From assembly GCA_039816045.1 (NCBI GenBank), contig JBCBYB010000010.1:1-64000 (forward strand): DNA of 64,000 nt, written 5' to 3'. Shown one piece after another: positions 44,061-51,557 of this stretch (its first letter is position 1; every line of letters starts with the position of its first letter). The stretch is from Thermohalobaculum sp039816045. Lineage in GTDB: Bacteria; Pseudomonadota; Alphaproteobacteria; Rhodobacterales; Rhodobacteraceae. The notes under the pieces were generated by a model that was not told where the DNA came from, ran no database searches, and saw nothing but the letters and a program-made list of their open reading frames with translations. The position numbers and the translations under genes were made by a program.

Positions 44061-44612
44061 ATGAGCAAGTTTGAGAAGGATATCGATCGCAACAAGCGCG
44101 CGCTGAACGAGGCGTTCCAAGCGGTTGTCCGCAAGTACCCGCCGCTTGGGCGCGCCGAGGCTTTGGTGGAGAAGGCCAAGCGTGAGAGCTTCGACATCGT
44201 GACCGTCCTGGTCGGCGACGGCCACGACCGCAAGCTCGTCGCCGGTGTCGAGGGCGGGCTTGCCCATCTCGAGGACTGCTTTGAGACGCTGATCGCCCAA
44301 CACGCATTGGCGAAAGCGCAGTGGGGCGCATGGGATGCGGCGTTCAACGCCCTCGATGCCGCGAACGAGCAGATCCTGGCCCTGAAGCGTAAGGATGCCG
44401 CGAAGAACGCCAAGGCGATCGAGCGGCTGGAGAGCAAGGCCGAGGGCACGGCCAAATCCCTGCGCAAGGCGCGCATGGCCTACCAGAAGGCAGCCGACGG
44501 GCTGAAGGCATGTCTCAAGCACGTAACCGCCGCCAACAAAGCGCTCGGCAAGGCGCAGGACCGGGCCATCAAGGCCATGAACGCCCTTGAGAAGGCAGGG
44601 TCCGGGCGCTAG
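44061..44612 (+). CDS. small basic coiled-coil protein of unknown function
   Basis: 183 residues from ATG 44061 (upstream GTGAGGACGCG gives a weak GAGG site). Unrecognised. Seen: no signal peptide or membrane helix; the chain is rich in Lys, Ala, Glu and Arg, almost wholly helical by composition, with a long heptad-like stretch (about residues 100–180, ending in repeats of AxKAxxKAL). The N-terminal half has FDIVTVLVGDGHDRKLVAGV, which may be a small beta unit. Two cysteines (75 and 153). Neighbours are a thioesterase and a DUF3500 gene, giving no functional hint. Confidence 0.65.
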   Translation: MSKFEKDIDRNKRALNEAFQAVVRKYPPLGRAEALVEKAKRESFDIVTVLVGDGHDRKLVAGVEGGLAHLEDCFETLIAQHALAKAQWGAWDAAFNALDAANEQILALKRKDAAKNAKAIERLESKAEGTAKSLRKARMAYQKAADGLKACLKHVTAANKALGKAQDRAIKAMNALEKAGSGR

Positions 44613-44630
44613 GCGCGACGCCCGGCAGGG

Positions 44631-45698
44631 TCAGCCGACCCGGTGGTCCCCGAAATTGCGCTCCAGGTCATGCACGATGGTGTGGTGGTGCTCGGGCTGC
44701 CCGCGGAGCGTGGCGAACTCGATTAGGAACGTCTCGCCATGGATGCGGTAGTAGACCGACTGGCCCTCCCGGTTCTCCCCCGCCCAGCCGAAGCGGATCG
44801 CGCCCTCATCCTCGGCGGCGATGCGGGCGCGCTGTCCTTCGGCGAGCGGGCCTGTGAGATGGTCGCTGGTGTAGAGCGCAATCAGCTGACGCACGATCTC
44901 TGCCTGCGCGGGCGGCAGGTCGGCAAGCGGCACCCCCGCGGGCGCGCCGATGCTGTCCTCGCGGCCCGGTTTGGTGAGGATGTTGCCGAAAGAGCGCTCA
45001 CGCAGCAGGGCCGTGCGTTTCGTGCTGCTGCTCATATCGGCGAAGAGCGCGCGGCCCAGCGTCTCGTTCTCTGGCAGCACCACGAGGCCCCTGTGGGGGC
45101 CGGAGGGCACGGTGTTCGGCTCCGACGAGAACGCCTTCGGGGTCTGTGACACCACCTCGTCTCCAACCAGAGTGATCGTGATGGTCAGGTGATGCCCCTC
45201 CCACCGCCACGCCCAAGGATCGGTCGGCGAAGGCTCACCGTAGATCTGGAGCGAGAAGCGTTCCCGGTTGCGGTCGGGACTCCCTTTGCGCCATTCATCG
45301 CGCAGGATGTCCTGCTGCAGCATGATGTTCTCGGCGGTGGCGAGGCCCTCCGGGCTGAGCGCCGTTGCCAGCAGGGCCATCGCGGCGTCCTTCTGCGGCG
45401 CGCTCATGCGCTCGAGCGCCAGCCCGTTCGCGAAGGCGGAGCCGAGCATGTAGTTCCAGCGTCGCCGCGTCCGGCTCTCGAAGCCAAAGGTGGCTGTATC
45501 TCGTTGCGCGGCGGAGAGCAGGGCCAGCCAATCGCTCGCGAGGCTCCGCATCGATTGCCCGACCGGAGCGGTTGCGGCCCAACCGGTGTTTGGTAGGGCG
45601 GGCAAGGTGGTGGCGAGCGCTGCGGCTCCCATCTGCTGCATGGCACTGCGGCGCGTTACGTCGGGACGGGCAGGGGCGACGTCTGACATCCGTTTCAT
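44631..45698 (-). CDS. DUF3500 domain protein with Tat-type signal
   Basis: 355 residues from ATG 45698, with GGGAGG six bases upstream; a TTG two codons earlier is not needed. Function unknown. Seen: an N-terminal twin-arginine signal (TRRSAMQQMGAAALATTLPAL, about residues 16–36), so the protein is probably folded in the cytoplasm and exported. The body matches DUF3500: the N-terminal ATFGFESRTRRRWNYML region, central HLTITITLVGDEV, and the C-terminal YYRIHGETFLIEF with HHHTIVHDLERNFGDH, whose histidines could bind a metal. It is divergent from the foldase/HupE operon across a region containing the inverted repeat GATCAA-N6-TTGATC. Confidence 0.85.
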   Translation of the reverse strand: MKRMSDVAPARPDVTRRSAMQQMGAAALATTLPALPNTGWAATAPVGQSMRSLASDWLALLSAAQRDTATFGFESRTRRRWNYMLGSAFANGLALERMSAPQKDAAMALLATALSPEGLATAENIMLQQDILRDEWRKGSPDRNRERFSLQIYGEPSPTDPWAWRWEGHHLTITITLVGDEVVSQTPKAFSSEPNTVPSGPHRGLVVLPENETLGRALFADMSSSTKRTALLRERSFGNILTKPGREDSIGAPAGVPLADLPPAQAEIVRQLIALYTSDHLTGPLAEGQRARIAAEDEGAIRFGWAGENREGQSVYYRIHGETFLIEFATLRGQPEHHHTIVHDLERNFGDHRVG

Positions 45699-45759
45699 GG
45701 GCAACCTCCCTTGGCTTCGGGCTCAGTCTAGCGCATGCCACATCCGGCCGACAGGTTTG

Positions 45760-45777
45760 GATCAAATCCGGTTGATC
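45760..45777. promoter_or_regulatory. inverted repeat between divergent DUF3500 and HupE-operon genes
   Basis: GATCAA (45760–45765) and TTGATC (45772–45777) form a perfect 6-bp inverted repeat with a 6-bp spacer in the 255-bp divergent promoter region. Shape and site fit a shared operator, but no regulator gene is adjacent. Confidence 0.35.
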
Positions 45778-45953
45778 GGAATGGGCGTTCCGCGAATGCT
45801 GCCAGCGGTTAAGCACCTACAGGCTTTCTCAACGGGGCTAGACTGGGTGCGCTGCACTCCCTTCCTGGCGAGGCATCAGTATTTCTTCGCCTTTCAGTCG
45901 CGTTGCCGAGGGGCTAAGCAGAACACAGCACCGATCCAGAGCCGAGGCCTCCT

Positions 45954-46835
45954 GTGACGCCGACGTTTCATATGCTGCTCCGAGAGCCGCTGCTCCATTT
46001 CGCCGCGATCGGTGTGGTTGTCTATGGGTTGAGCCTGGCGCTACGGCCAGAGGCGTCGGATCCGCGTCGGATCGTTGTCGGTCATGAGGCGCACAGGGCG
46101 TTGTCGGATGTCTTCGTCCAGGATATCGGTCGTTTGCCGAGCCGGGCAGAGATGGACCGGCTCGTCGAGCGCTACATCCAGACCGAGGCTTTGGTGCGCG
46201 AAGCACGGTCGCTGCGTCTCGATGAGGACGAGTCGGCTTTGCGAGAGCACCTCGCCTACCGGATGCAGATGATGATGTACTCGGGCATCCAGGTCGACGC
46301 TCCTCCGGAGGACGAACTCCGCGCCTGGTACGAAGAGCGGCGCGACCTGTTGGCGACGCCCGCGCGGATGAGTATCCGGGTGCTGGGGATCGATGCGCCG
46401 GAGGCCGAGGCGCGGGAGATCGCCTCGGCGCTTACGGCGGGCGGCGCGCAGGCGGAGGTGGCGGAGAAGCACGGTGCACTGACCAGTTTCGAGGACCGAC
46501 CGCGGCCTCAGCTCGTCTCGCTTTTCGGTGAAGCCTTCGTTGCGGCCATCGAGGCCGGGCCGGAAGGCACCTGGCGGGCGGTGCCCTCCCGTCGCGGCTG
46601 GCAGGTGGGGCGCCTCGATGCTCTGCTGCCATCTATCAGCCCCGACTTCGATGTGGCGAAATCTGAGATCGAAGCAGCATGGCGCGCCGAAGCCGAGCAG
46701 CGGCAGGCGCAAGCGGTGCTCGCAGCCTTTCTGGCACGCTACACGACCGTGCACGAGCCCTATGGACCGGATGTGGTGGCACCGCACGAGGCTCCCGATC
46801 CGCTTGAGCTGCCTGCCGGTGAGGCGGTCCGCTGA
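45954..46835 (+). CDS. membrane-anchored PpiC-like peptidyl-prolyl isomerase/foldase
   Basis: 293 residues from GTG 45954 (CTCCTGTGACG context). Seen: one N-terminal membrane helix (about residues 13–30), a SurA/PrsA-like helical region with RLVERYIQTEALVREARSL (about 65–85), and a parvulin-like part with RMSIRVLGID and SFEDRPRPQLVSLFGEAFVAAI. The strongly conserved active-site residues of parvulins are not obvious, so it may be a chaperone more than an isomerase. First of four tightly linked genes: it ends on the start of the next (TGATG). Its job is probably to assemble or protect the membrane proteins encoded after it. Confidence 0.8.
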   Translation: MTPTFHMLLREPLLHFAAIGVVVYGLSLALRPEASDPRRIVVGHEAHRALSDVFVQDIGRLPSRAEMDRLVERYIQTEALVREARSLRLDEDESALREHLAYRMQMMMYSGIQVDAPPEDELRAWYEERRDLLATPARMSIRVLGIDAPEAEAREIASALTAGGAQAEVAEKHGALTSFEDRPRPQLVSLFGEAFVAAIEAGPEGTWRAVPSRRGWQVGRLDALLPSISPDFDVAKSEIEAAWRAEAEQRQAQAVLAAFLARYTTVHEPYGPDVVAPHEAPDPLELPAGEAVR

Positions 46836-47806
46836 TGCGCATGCTCCTGCTGCTGATCGCGCTGTTCGCCGCGGGCTTCTCCGTTCCGGTCCGCGCCCAT
46901 GTGACCGTGCCTGCGGTTCTGCTCCTGGTCGATTTGGGCGAGGGGCAGTACCACGTGATTTGGGAGCTTCGCCCGAGCAACGAGTTCGGCAAGACCCTTG
47001 AGCCGATCTTCCCGGACCACTGCACCTATAATCAACGCATGCTCGACTGCGGCAGTCGTGGCTTGTCGGGGACGCTTGGCTTCGAAGGCATCGGGGCCGG
47101 GCAATCGGCGGCGATGTTTAAGATCCGCGCCCCGGACGGACGCATGACGGTTCATGTGCTCACGCCCGCACAGCCCTTCGCCACCGTCTTGCCGAGCTTC
47201 GGGGACGGCGGATGGACCGGCACGGCCCGCATCCTAGCGGCCTATCTCCAGATCGGGGTCGAGCACATCCTTCTCGGCGTCGACCACCTCCTGTTCGTGC
47301 TCGGCCTGATCTGGATCGCGCGCGGCCCTTGGGTTCTGACCAAAACGATCACCGCCTTCACCCTCGCCCATACCGTCAGCCTCGCGGCCGCGACCTTCGG
47401 TTGGGTCGGTGTGCCCGAGACCCTTGTGAACGCGATGATCGCGCTGTCGATTGTCTTCGTCGGCGTCGAGATGCGCTATGCGCAACAGGGCAGGAGCACC
47501 TGGACACAGCGGTTTCCCTGGGCGCTGGCCTTCTTCTTCGGGCTGCTGCACGGGCTCGGGTTCGCCCACGGTCTGAATGCGCTGGATCTGCCCGATAGCG
47601 CGGTCCCGATCGCCTTGCTGGGCTTCAATCTGGGTGTCGAGTTCGGCCAGATCGCCTTTGTCCTGCTGGTGCTGGCCCTTGCCTGGTCCTACCGCGTGAT
47701 GCGGGTTACTTGGCCCGGATGGAGCCGGCCGGCGCCCGCCTATGCCATCGGAGGGCTCGCCGCCTTCTGGTTCATCGAACGCACTGTCATCCTCTTGGGA
47801 GCCTGA
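46835..47806 (+). CDS. HupE/UreJ-family metal permease with exported N-terminal domain
   Basis: 323 residues. Family knowledge: HupE/UreJ proteins are nickel or cobalt permeases. Seen: a signal peptide (residues 1–22), then an extracytoplasmic region of about 120 residues (beta-like, with a CTYNQRMLDC pair of cysteines), then the HupE domain from about residue 140. The metal motif HX5DH is intact (H-ILLGV-DH), followed by about six membrane segments with FFFGLLHGLGFAHGL. Starts on the stop of the foldase gene and ends three bases before the next gene. No hydrogenase or urease gene is in the window. Confidence 0.88.
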   Translation: MRMLLLLIALFAAGFSVPVRAHVTVPAVLLLVDLGEGQYHVIWELRPSNEFGKTLEPIFPDHCTYNQRMLDCGSRGLSGTLGFEGIGAGQSAAMFKIRAPDGRMTVHVLTPAQPFATVLPSFGDGGWTGTARILAAYLQIGVEHILLGVDHLLFVLGLIWIARGPWVLTKTITAFTLAHTVSLAAATFGWVGVPETLVNAMIALSIVFVGVEMRYAQQGRSTWTQRFPWALAFFFGLLHGLGFAHGLNALDLPDSAVPIALLGFNLGVEFGQIAFVLLVLALAWSYRVMRVTWPGWSRPAPAYAIGGLAAFWFIERTVILLGA

Positions 47807-47809
47807 GCC

Positions 47810-48403
47810 ATGGTCTATCGTTTGCCTGCCATCGTCACCGCCCTCACCGCCGTGTTTGCCGCCACCAGTGCCGCCGCACACGATGCGGTCGGCGTCGCGG
47901 GCGGTCTGGAGAGCGGGTTCCTGCACCCGATCCTCGGGCCCGACCACCTCATCGCCATGGTTGCTGTCGGGCTGTGGGGCGCACAGCTCGGTCGGCCGCT
48001 CGTTTTCGCTCTGCCCGTTGCGTTCCCCCTTGTGATGGCGGTCGGTGGCGTGCTGGGCGTCGCGGGTGTGCCCCTTCCAGCGGTTGAAGTCGGGATCGCT
48101 TTGTCCGGCCTTGTGCTGGGTCTTGCCATCGCCTTCGCCTTCCGCGCGCCGGTTTGGGTGGCTGTCCTGCTGGTGGGGACCTTCGCACTGTTGCACGGCC
48201 ATGCTCACGGCACGGAGCTGCCGACGGCGGCCGAGCCGCTCGCCTATGGCATAGGGTTCGTGATCTCCACCGGGCTGCTGCACGTGGTGGGGATCGCGAT
48301 CGGGCTGCTGAACGACTGGCGCAAGATCGGACCCTCCGTGGTCCGCGGCTGTGGTGCTGTGATCGCGAGCTTTGGCCTGTTGTTCCTCGTCGGGGCCATC
48401 TGA
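47810..48403 (+). CDS. HupE/UreJ-family nickel/cobalt permease
   Basis: 197 residues, the classical HupE/UreJ length and layout. Seen: signal sequence (residues 1–23), mature start AHDAVG with a His near the new N-terminus, the motif HX5DH (H-PILGP-DH, about residues 42–49), a second His cluster in LLHGHAHG, and about six membrane helices. Predicted to let Ni2+ or Co2+ cross the inner membrane. Overlaps the next gene by one base (TGATG). Confidence 0.92.
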   Translation: MVYRLPAIVTALTAVFAATSAAAHDAVGVAGGLESGFLHPILGPDHLIAMVAVGLWGAQLGRPLVFALPVAFPLVMAVGGVLGVAGVPLPAVEVGIALSGLVLGLAIAFAFRAPVWVAVLLVGTFALLHGHAHGTELPTAAEPLAYGIGFVISTGLLHVVGIAIGLLNDWRKIGPSVVRGCGAVIASFGLLFLVGAI

Positions 48404-49002
48404 TGCGGCGGATCGGCTTGCTCGCGGCCCTTGCGATGGGGGTCCCGGGACGGGCCGAGGCGCATTTGGTCGGGGTTGCCTTCGGAGATTTCTATGCCGG
48501 GACGCTGCATCTCCTGAGCTCTCCGGGGGATCTGGCGTTGCTGGCCGTCGTTGGCCTGCTCGTTGCCGCGCAGACCCGGGTGACGGGGCAAGCGGCGCTC
48601 CTGGCCCTGCCGCTCGGACTGACACTCGGTGTTCTTGCGGTTTGGGCGGAGTTGCCATTGCCTGCGGCCGAGCTCTGGGTCGCCCTTTGCCTCGGTTTCG
48701 GGGGGCTGGCGACGGCCCTTGCGCTGCGTCTGCCGGGATCGGTCACCACGGCGTTCACGGGTGCGGCAGGCGCCCTGATTGGTGCGTCCAACGCCGTCGC
48801 GGCGCTTGATGGCGGGGTGAACTGGGCGCTCTACGGGTCCGGTGTCGTTGCGGCCGGAACGGTGCTTGGCACGCTGGCCATTGCCGTGCTCGCGACGCTC
48901 TACGCCTGGCGAAGCTGGGTGCCACTTGCACAACGTGTGCTGGCCAGCTGGTTCGCCGCGGCAGGAGCCATGGTGTTCGGTCTGTCGTTCGCCGGCATCT
49001 AG
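48403..49002 (+). CDS. HupE/UreJ-like membrane protein with degenerate metal motif
   Basis: 199 residues from ATG 48403, coupled to the previous gene. Seen: a signal sequence followed by AEAH at the mature start, as in HupE, and about five or six membrane helices of HupE-like spacing. The metal motif is degenerate: the place of HX5DH reads H-LLSSP-GD, so the second histidine is lost, and there is no HGHAHG cluster. Probably a diverged paralogue serving as partner or regulator of the two intact permeases. Function not known. Last gene of the operon. Confidence 0.72.
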   Translation: MRRIGLLAALAMGVPGRAEAHLVGVAFGDFYAGTLHLLSSPGDLALLAVVGLLVAAQTRVTGQAALLALPLGLTLGVLAVWAELPLPAAELWVALCLGFGGLATALALRLPGSVTTAFTGAAGALIGASNAVAALDGGVNWALYGSGVVAAGTVLGTLAIAVLATLYAWRSWVPLAQRVLASWFAAAGAMVFGLSFAGI

Positions 49003-49190
49003 TGTCTGAGCGCCTGACTTGTCACCGCACCCTGCAGAGCGTCGTTCTGCTCCCTCGGTCGGACGCCAAAGCCCAAGACGCTGCGCGCGTGCCACATCCC
49101 GACCCGAAGCGTCCTGTGATGGCTCAGGTCCCTTTCCCTAGCGACATAGTGGGCATAGGTTGGCCGCAAGCGTATGGGCGACCGGTATCG

Positions 49191-50909
49191 ATGCATCCCA
49201 AACCGCCAGACCAGAACCCCGACAAGGCGCCGCGCGTGACGGTGAGGGGACCGCTCGCCAAGCTGCGGCAGCGGTTGGATCGGGCACTCGACAAGTTCGG
49301 CCGTCCTTCGATCCAGAGCCAGGCGACGCTGTGGCCGGTCGCGCTGCTGATCGGGATCGCGGTTGGCTATGCGGTCATTCTTTTCCGGCTCGCGATCTCG
49401 GCGTTGCAGACATTCTTCTACGGCGCCGACGACATCATGCTGCACTCGGCGGCGGCGGCCCTGCCTTGGTATCTGGTGCTGCCCGTGCCGATCCTGGGCG
49501 GGCTGGCGGTCGGTCTGCTGCTCACCCACTTCACGCCGGATGCCAAGGCGCGCGGTGTGGCGGACGTGATCCAGGCGGCGGCACTCCGCGGCGGAAGGGT
49601 GGAGCGTAAACCGGGTCTCGCAGCGGCCGGGGCGGCGCTGATCACGCTCTCGACCGGGGGCTCCACCGGGCGCGAGGGGCCGGCGATCCATATCGGGGCG
49701 GTGATCGCCTCCTGGGTCTCCAACCGTCTGGATGCGACGGGGCTTACGGGGCGCGACCTCCTTGGCTGCGCTGTCGCGGCGGCCGTTGCGGCGAGCTTCA
49801 ACGCCCCTCTCGCAGGCGCGCTTTTCGCGCTCGAGGTGGTGCTCCGGCATTTTGCGCTCCACGCCTTCGGTCCGATCGTGCTGGCCGGGGTCGCCGCGAC
49901 GGTGGTCAGCCGCATCCACCTTGGCAACATCACCGAGTTCACTTTGCCGGGCCACACGGTCGAGTTCTATTGGGAGATGCCGGCCTTCGCGCTGCTCGGG
50001 CTGTTCTGCGGGGGGATCGCGGTGATCATGATGCGCTCGATCTTCTTTGCCGAGAAGGTGGGGGACCGGGTGCAGGCGAAATTCGGTGTTCCCGACTGGG
50101 CGCGCCCGGCGCTGGCCGGGGCAATGCTCGGGGTGCTCGCGCTCCAGTTCCCGCATATCATCGGCGTCGGCTACGAGACCACCACGCTTGCGCTCACCGA
50201 AGCCATCCCGTTCTGGCTCGCCGTCGGGTTTGCCATTGTGAAGGTCGCGGCGGTGGCGATCACCCTGGCGGGACGCATGGGGGGCGGCGTGTTCTCTCCG
50301 GCGCTGATGCTGGGGGCGCTGGCGGGCTCGGCATTTGGCGAGGTGGCGACGGATATCTTCCCCGCGGTGTCCGGCTCCCAAGGGCTTTATGCGCTGGCCG
50401 GCATGGGCGCGGTCGCAGGGGCCGTGCTGGGAGCACCGATCTCCTCCACCTTGATCGTCTTCGAGCTCACCGGAGACTGGCAGGCCGGGATCGCGGTGAT
50501 GATCTCCGTCTCACTCGCGAGCGTCATTGCCGACCGGCTGGTCGCCCGATCCTTCTTCCTCACACAGCTGGAGCAAGCGGGACTGCACCTGGCCGGCGGA
50601 CCCCAGGGCTATCTCAAGCGGACGCTCGCGTGCACGCACCTCATGCGGATGCGCGGGGCGGAGGACGGTGCCTCGGACACCGCCTGTTGGGAGTTGCATG
50701 CCCAAGGCGCCTCGCTCCGAACGACCGATACTCTAGAACGCGCGATGCCGATGTTCGAGCGGTACCGCGGGCCGTTCCTGCCCGTCATGCGGATGCCGGC
50801 GAGCGGCGCGGAGGGCGAGCCGGAACTGATCGGCGCGCTCTATCAGACCGATGCTCTCCGTGCCTACACCCGCGTCTTGGAGGAGGAACTCCGCGAGGAG
50901 CACAGCTAG
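49191..50909 (+). CDS. CLC-family chloride channel or transporter
   Basis: 572 residues from ATG 49191; the frame is open back to the previous gene, but the start is uncertain (ATG 49119 is an alternative). CLC proteins move chloride, often in exchange for protons. Seen: about 14 membrane-spanning or re-entrant segments; GGSTGREGPAIHIGA, with the gating glutamate of GREGP; GGGVFSPALMLGAL (the GxFxP motif); and GAPISSTLIVFELTGDW. The GSGIP element is replaced by KARGVADVIQAA, so ion selectivity may differ from E. coli ClcA. The last 90 residues have a poor CBS-like character. Monocistronic, 188 bases after the HupE operon. Confidence 0.9.
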   Translation: MHPKPPDQNPDKAPRVTVRGPLAKLRQRLDRALDKFGRPSIQSQATLWPVALLIGIAVGYAVILFRLAISALQTFFYGADDIMLHSAAAALPWYLVLPVPILGGLAVGLLLTHFTPDAKARGVADVIQAAALRGGRVERKPGLAAAGAALITLSTGGSTGREGPAIHIGAVIASWVSNRLDATGLTGRDLLGCAVAAAVAASFNAPLAGALFALEVVLRHFALHAFGPIVLAGVAATVVSRIHLGNITEFTLPGHTVEFYWEMPAFALLGLFCGGIAVIMMRSIFFAEKVGDRVQAKFGVPDWARPALAGAMLGVLALQFPHIIGVGYETTTLALTEAIPFWLAVGFAIVKVAAVAITLAGRMGGGVFSPALMLGALAGSAFGEVATDIFPAVSGSQGLYALAGMGAVAGAVLGAPISSTLIVFELTGDWQAGIAVMISVSLASVIADRLVARSFFLTQLEQAGLHLAGGPQGYLKRTLACTHLMRMRGAEDGASDTACWELHAQGASLRTTDTLERAMPMFERYRGPFLPVMRMPASGAEGEPELIGALYQTDALRAYTRVLEEELREEHS

Positions 50910-50913
50910 CGCC

Positions 50914-51552
50914 ATGAGCATGATGATGACGCTCCGCCGGGTCACTGAAGCGGACATCTCCGCTCTGCTCGAGGACCCGGATGAAATGGTCCCGCGCCTT
51001 CGCGATGTTGACGGGGTGGAGGGCATTGCAGCGGGGCTCGAACAGCGGCGGATGGAGGCCGCACTCGGCGCGATCCCCTGAGAGCACTGGGCCGAGGTAG
51101 GTGCCGGGGCCAACACGCTTGGTTGGATCGCAACGGCCGTGCTGGCGCATCTGCGTGACCACGCTCCGCCCGACATCTCTAAGCCCGAATATCACGACCT
51201 CGACAAGTCGTGGCACATTCTGCATTGGGCGCTCACGGGGCAGGCGGAGGGGACAGACACGCCAGACGGCGCGCTTTTGGGCGGCACAGCGCTCGGTCCA
51301 TGCGGCGGCTATGGTCCCGTGCGCCTGCTGAGCCCTTCCGAGGTGGCGGCGTTCGCCGAGGTCTTGGCACCGCTCGACGCAGCGCAGCTTTCCTCCCGCA
51401 CCGATCCCGAAGCGATGCGGACCGCAGGTGTCGCCTTTACAGATGATCCGGACATGGTCGCCTTCGAGATCGAGGACCACTTTCCGCGCTTTCAGAAGTT
51501 CGTCGCGACCACGGCCAGAAAGAAGCGTGGGCTCCTGTTGATCCTGGAGTGA
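50914..51552 (+). pseudogene. DUF1877 (YfbM-like) gene interrupted by an in-frame stop
   Basis: From ATG 50914 (just behind the CLC stop) the frame codes for 55 residues typical of the DUF1877 N-terminus (MSMMMTLRRVTEADISALLE) and then hits TGA at 51079. The same frame continues without a further stop to 51552, with the DUF1877 core: SWHILHWALTG, GGYGPVRLLSPSEVAAFAEVL and a C-terminal helix. One nucleotide therefore splits a single gene of about 212 residues. Downstream of the stop, a GTG at 51139 could start a second piece, but with no obvious ribosome binding site. YfbM-like proteins have no known catalytic role. Either a nonsense mutation or a sequencing error. Confidence 0.65.
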
Positions 51553-51557
51553 GCCTG

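Noticed and set aside
51079..51081. selenocysteine at the TGA in the DUF1877 gene
   Set aside because: DUF1877 proteins are not selenoproteins and no SECIS-like hairpin follows closely.
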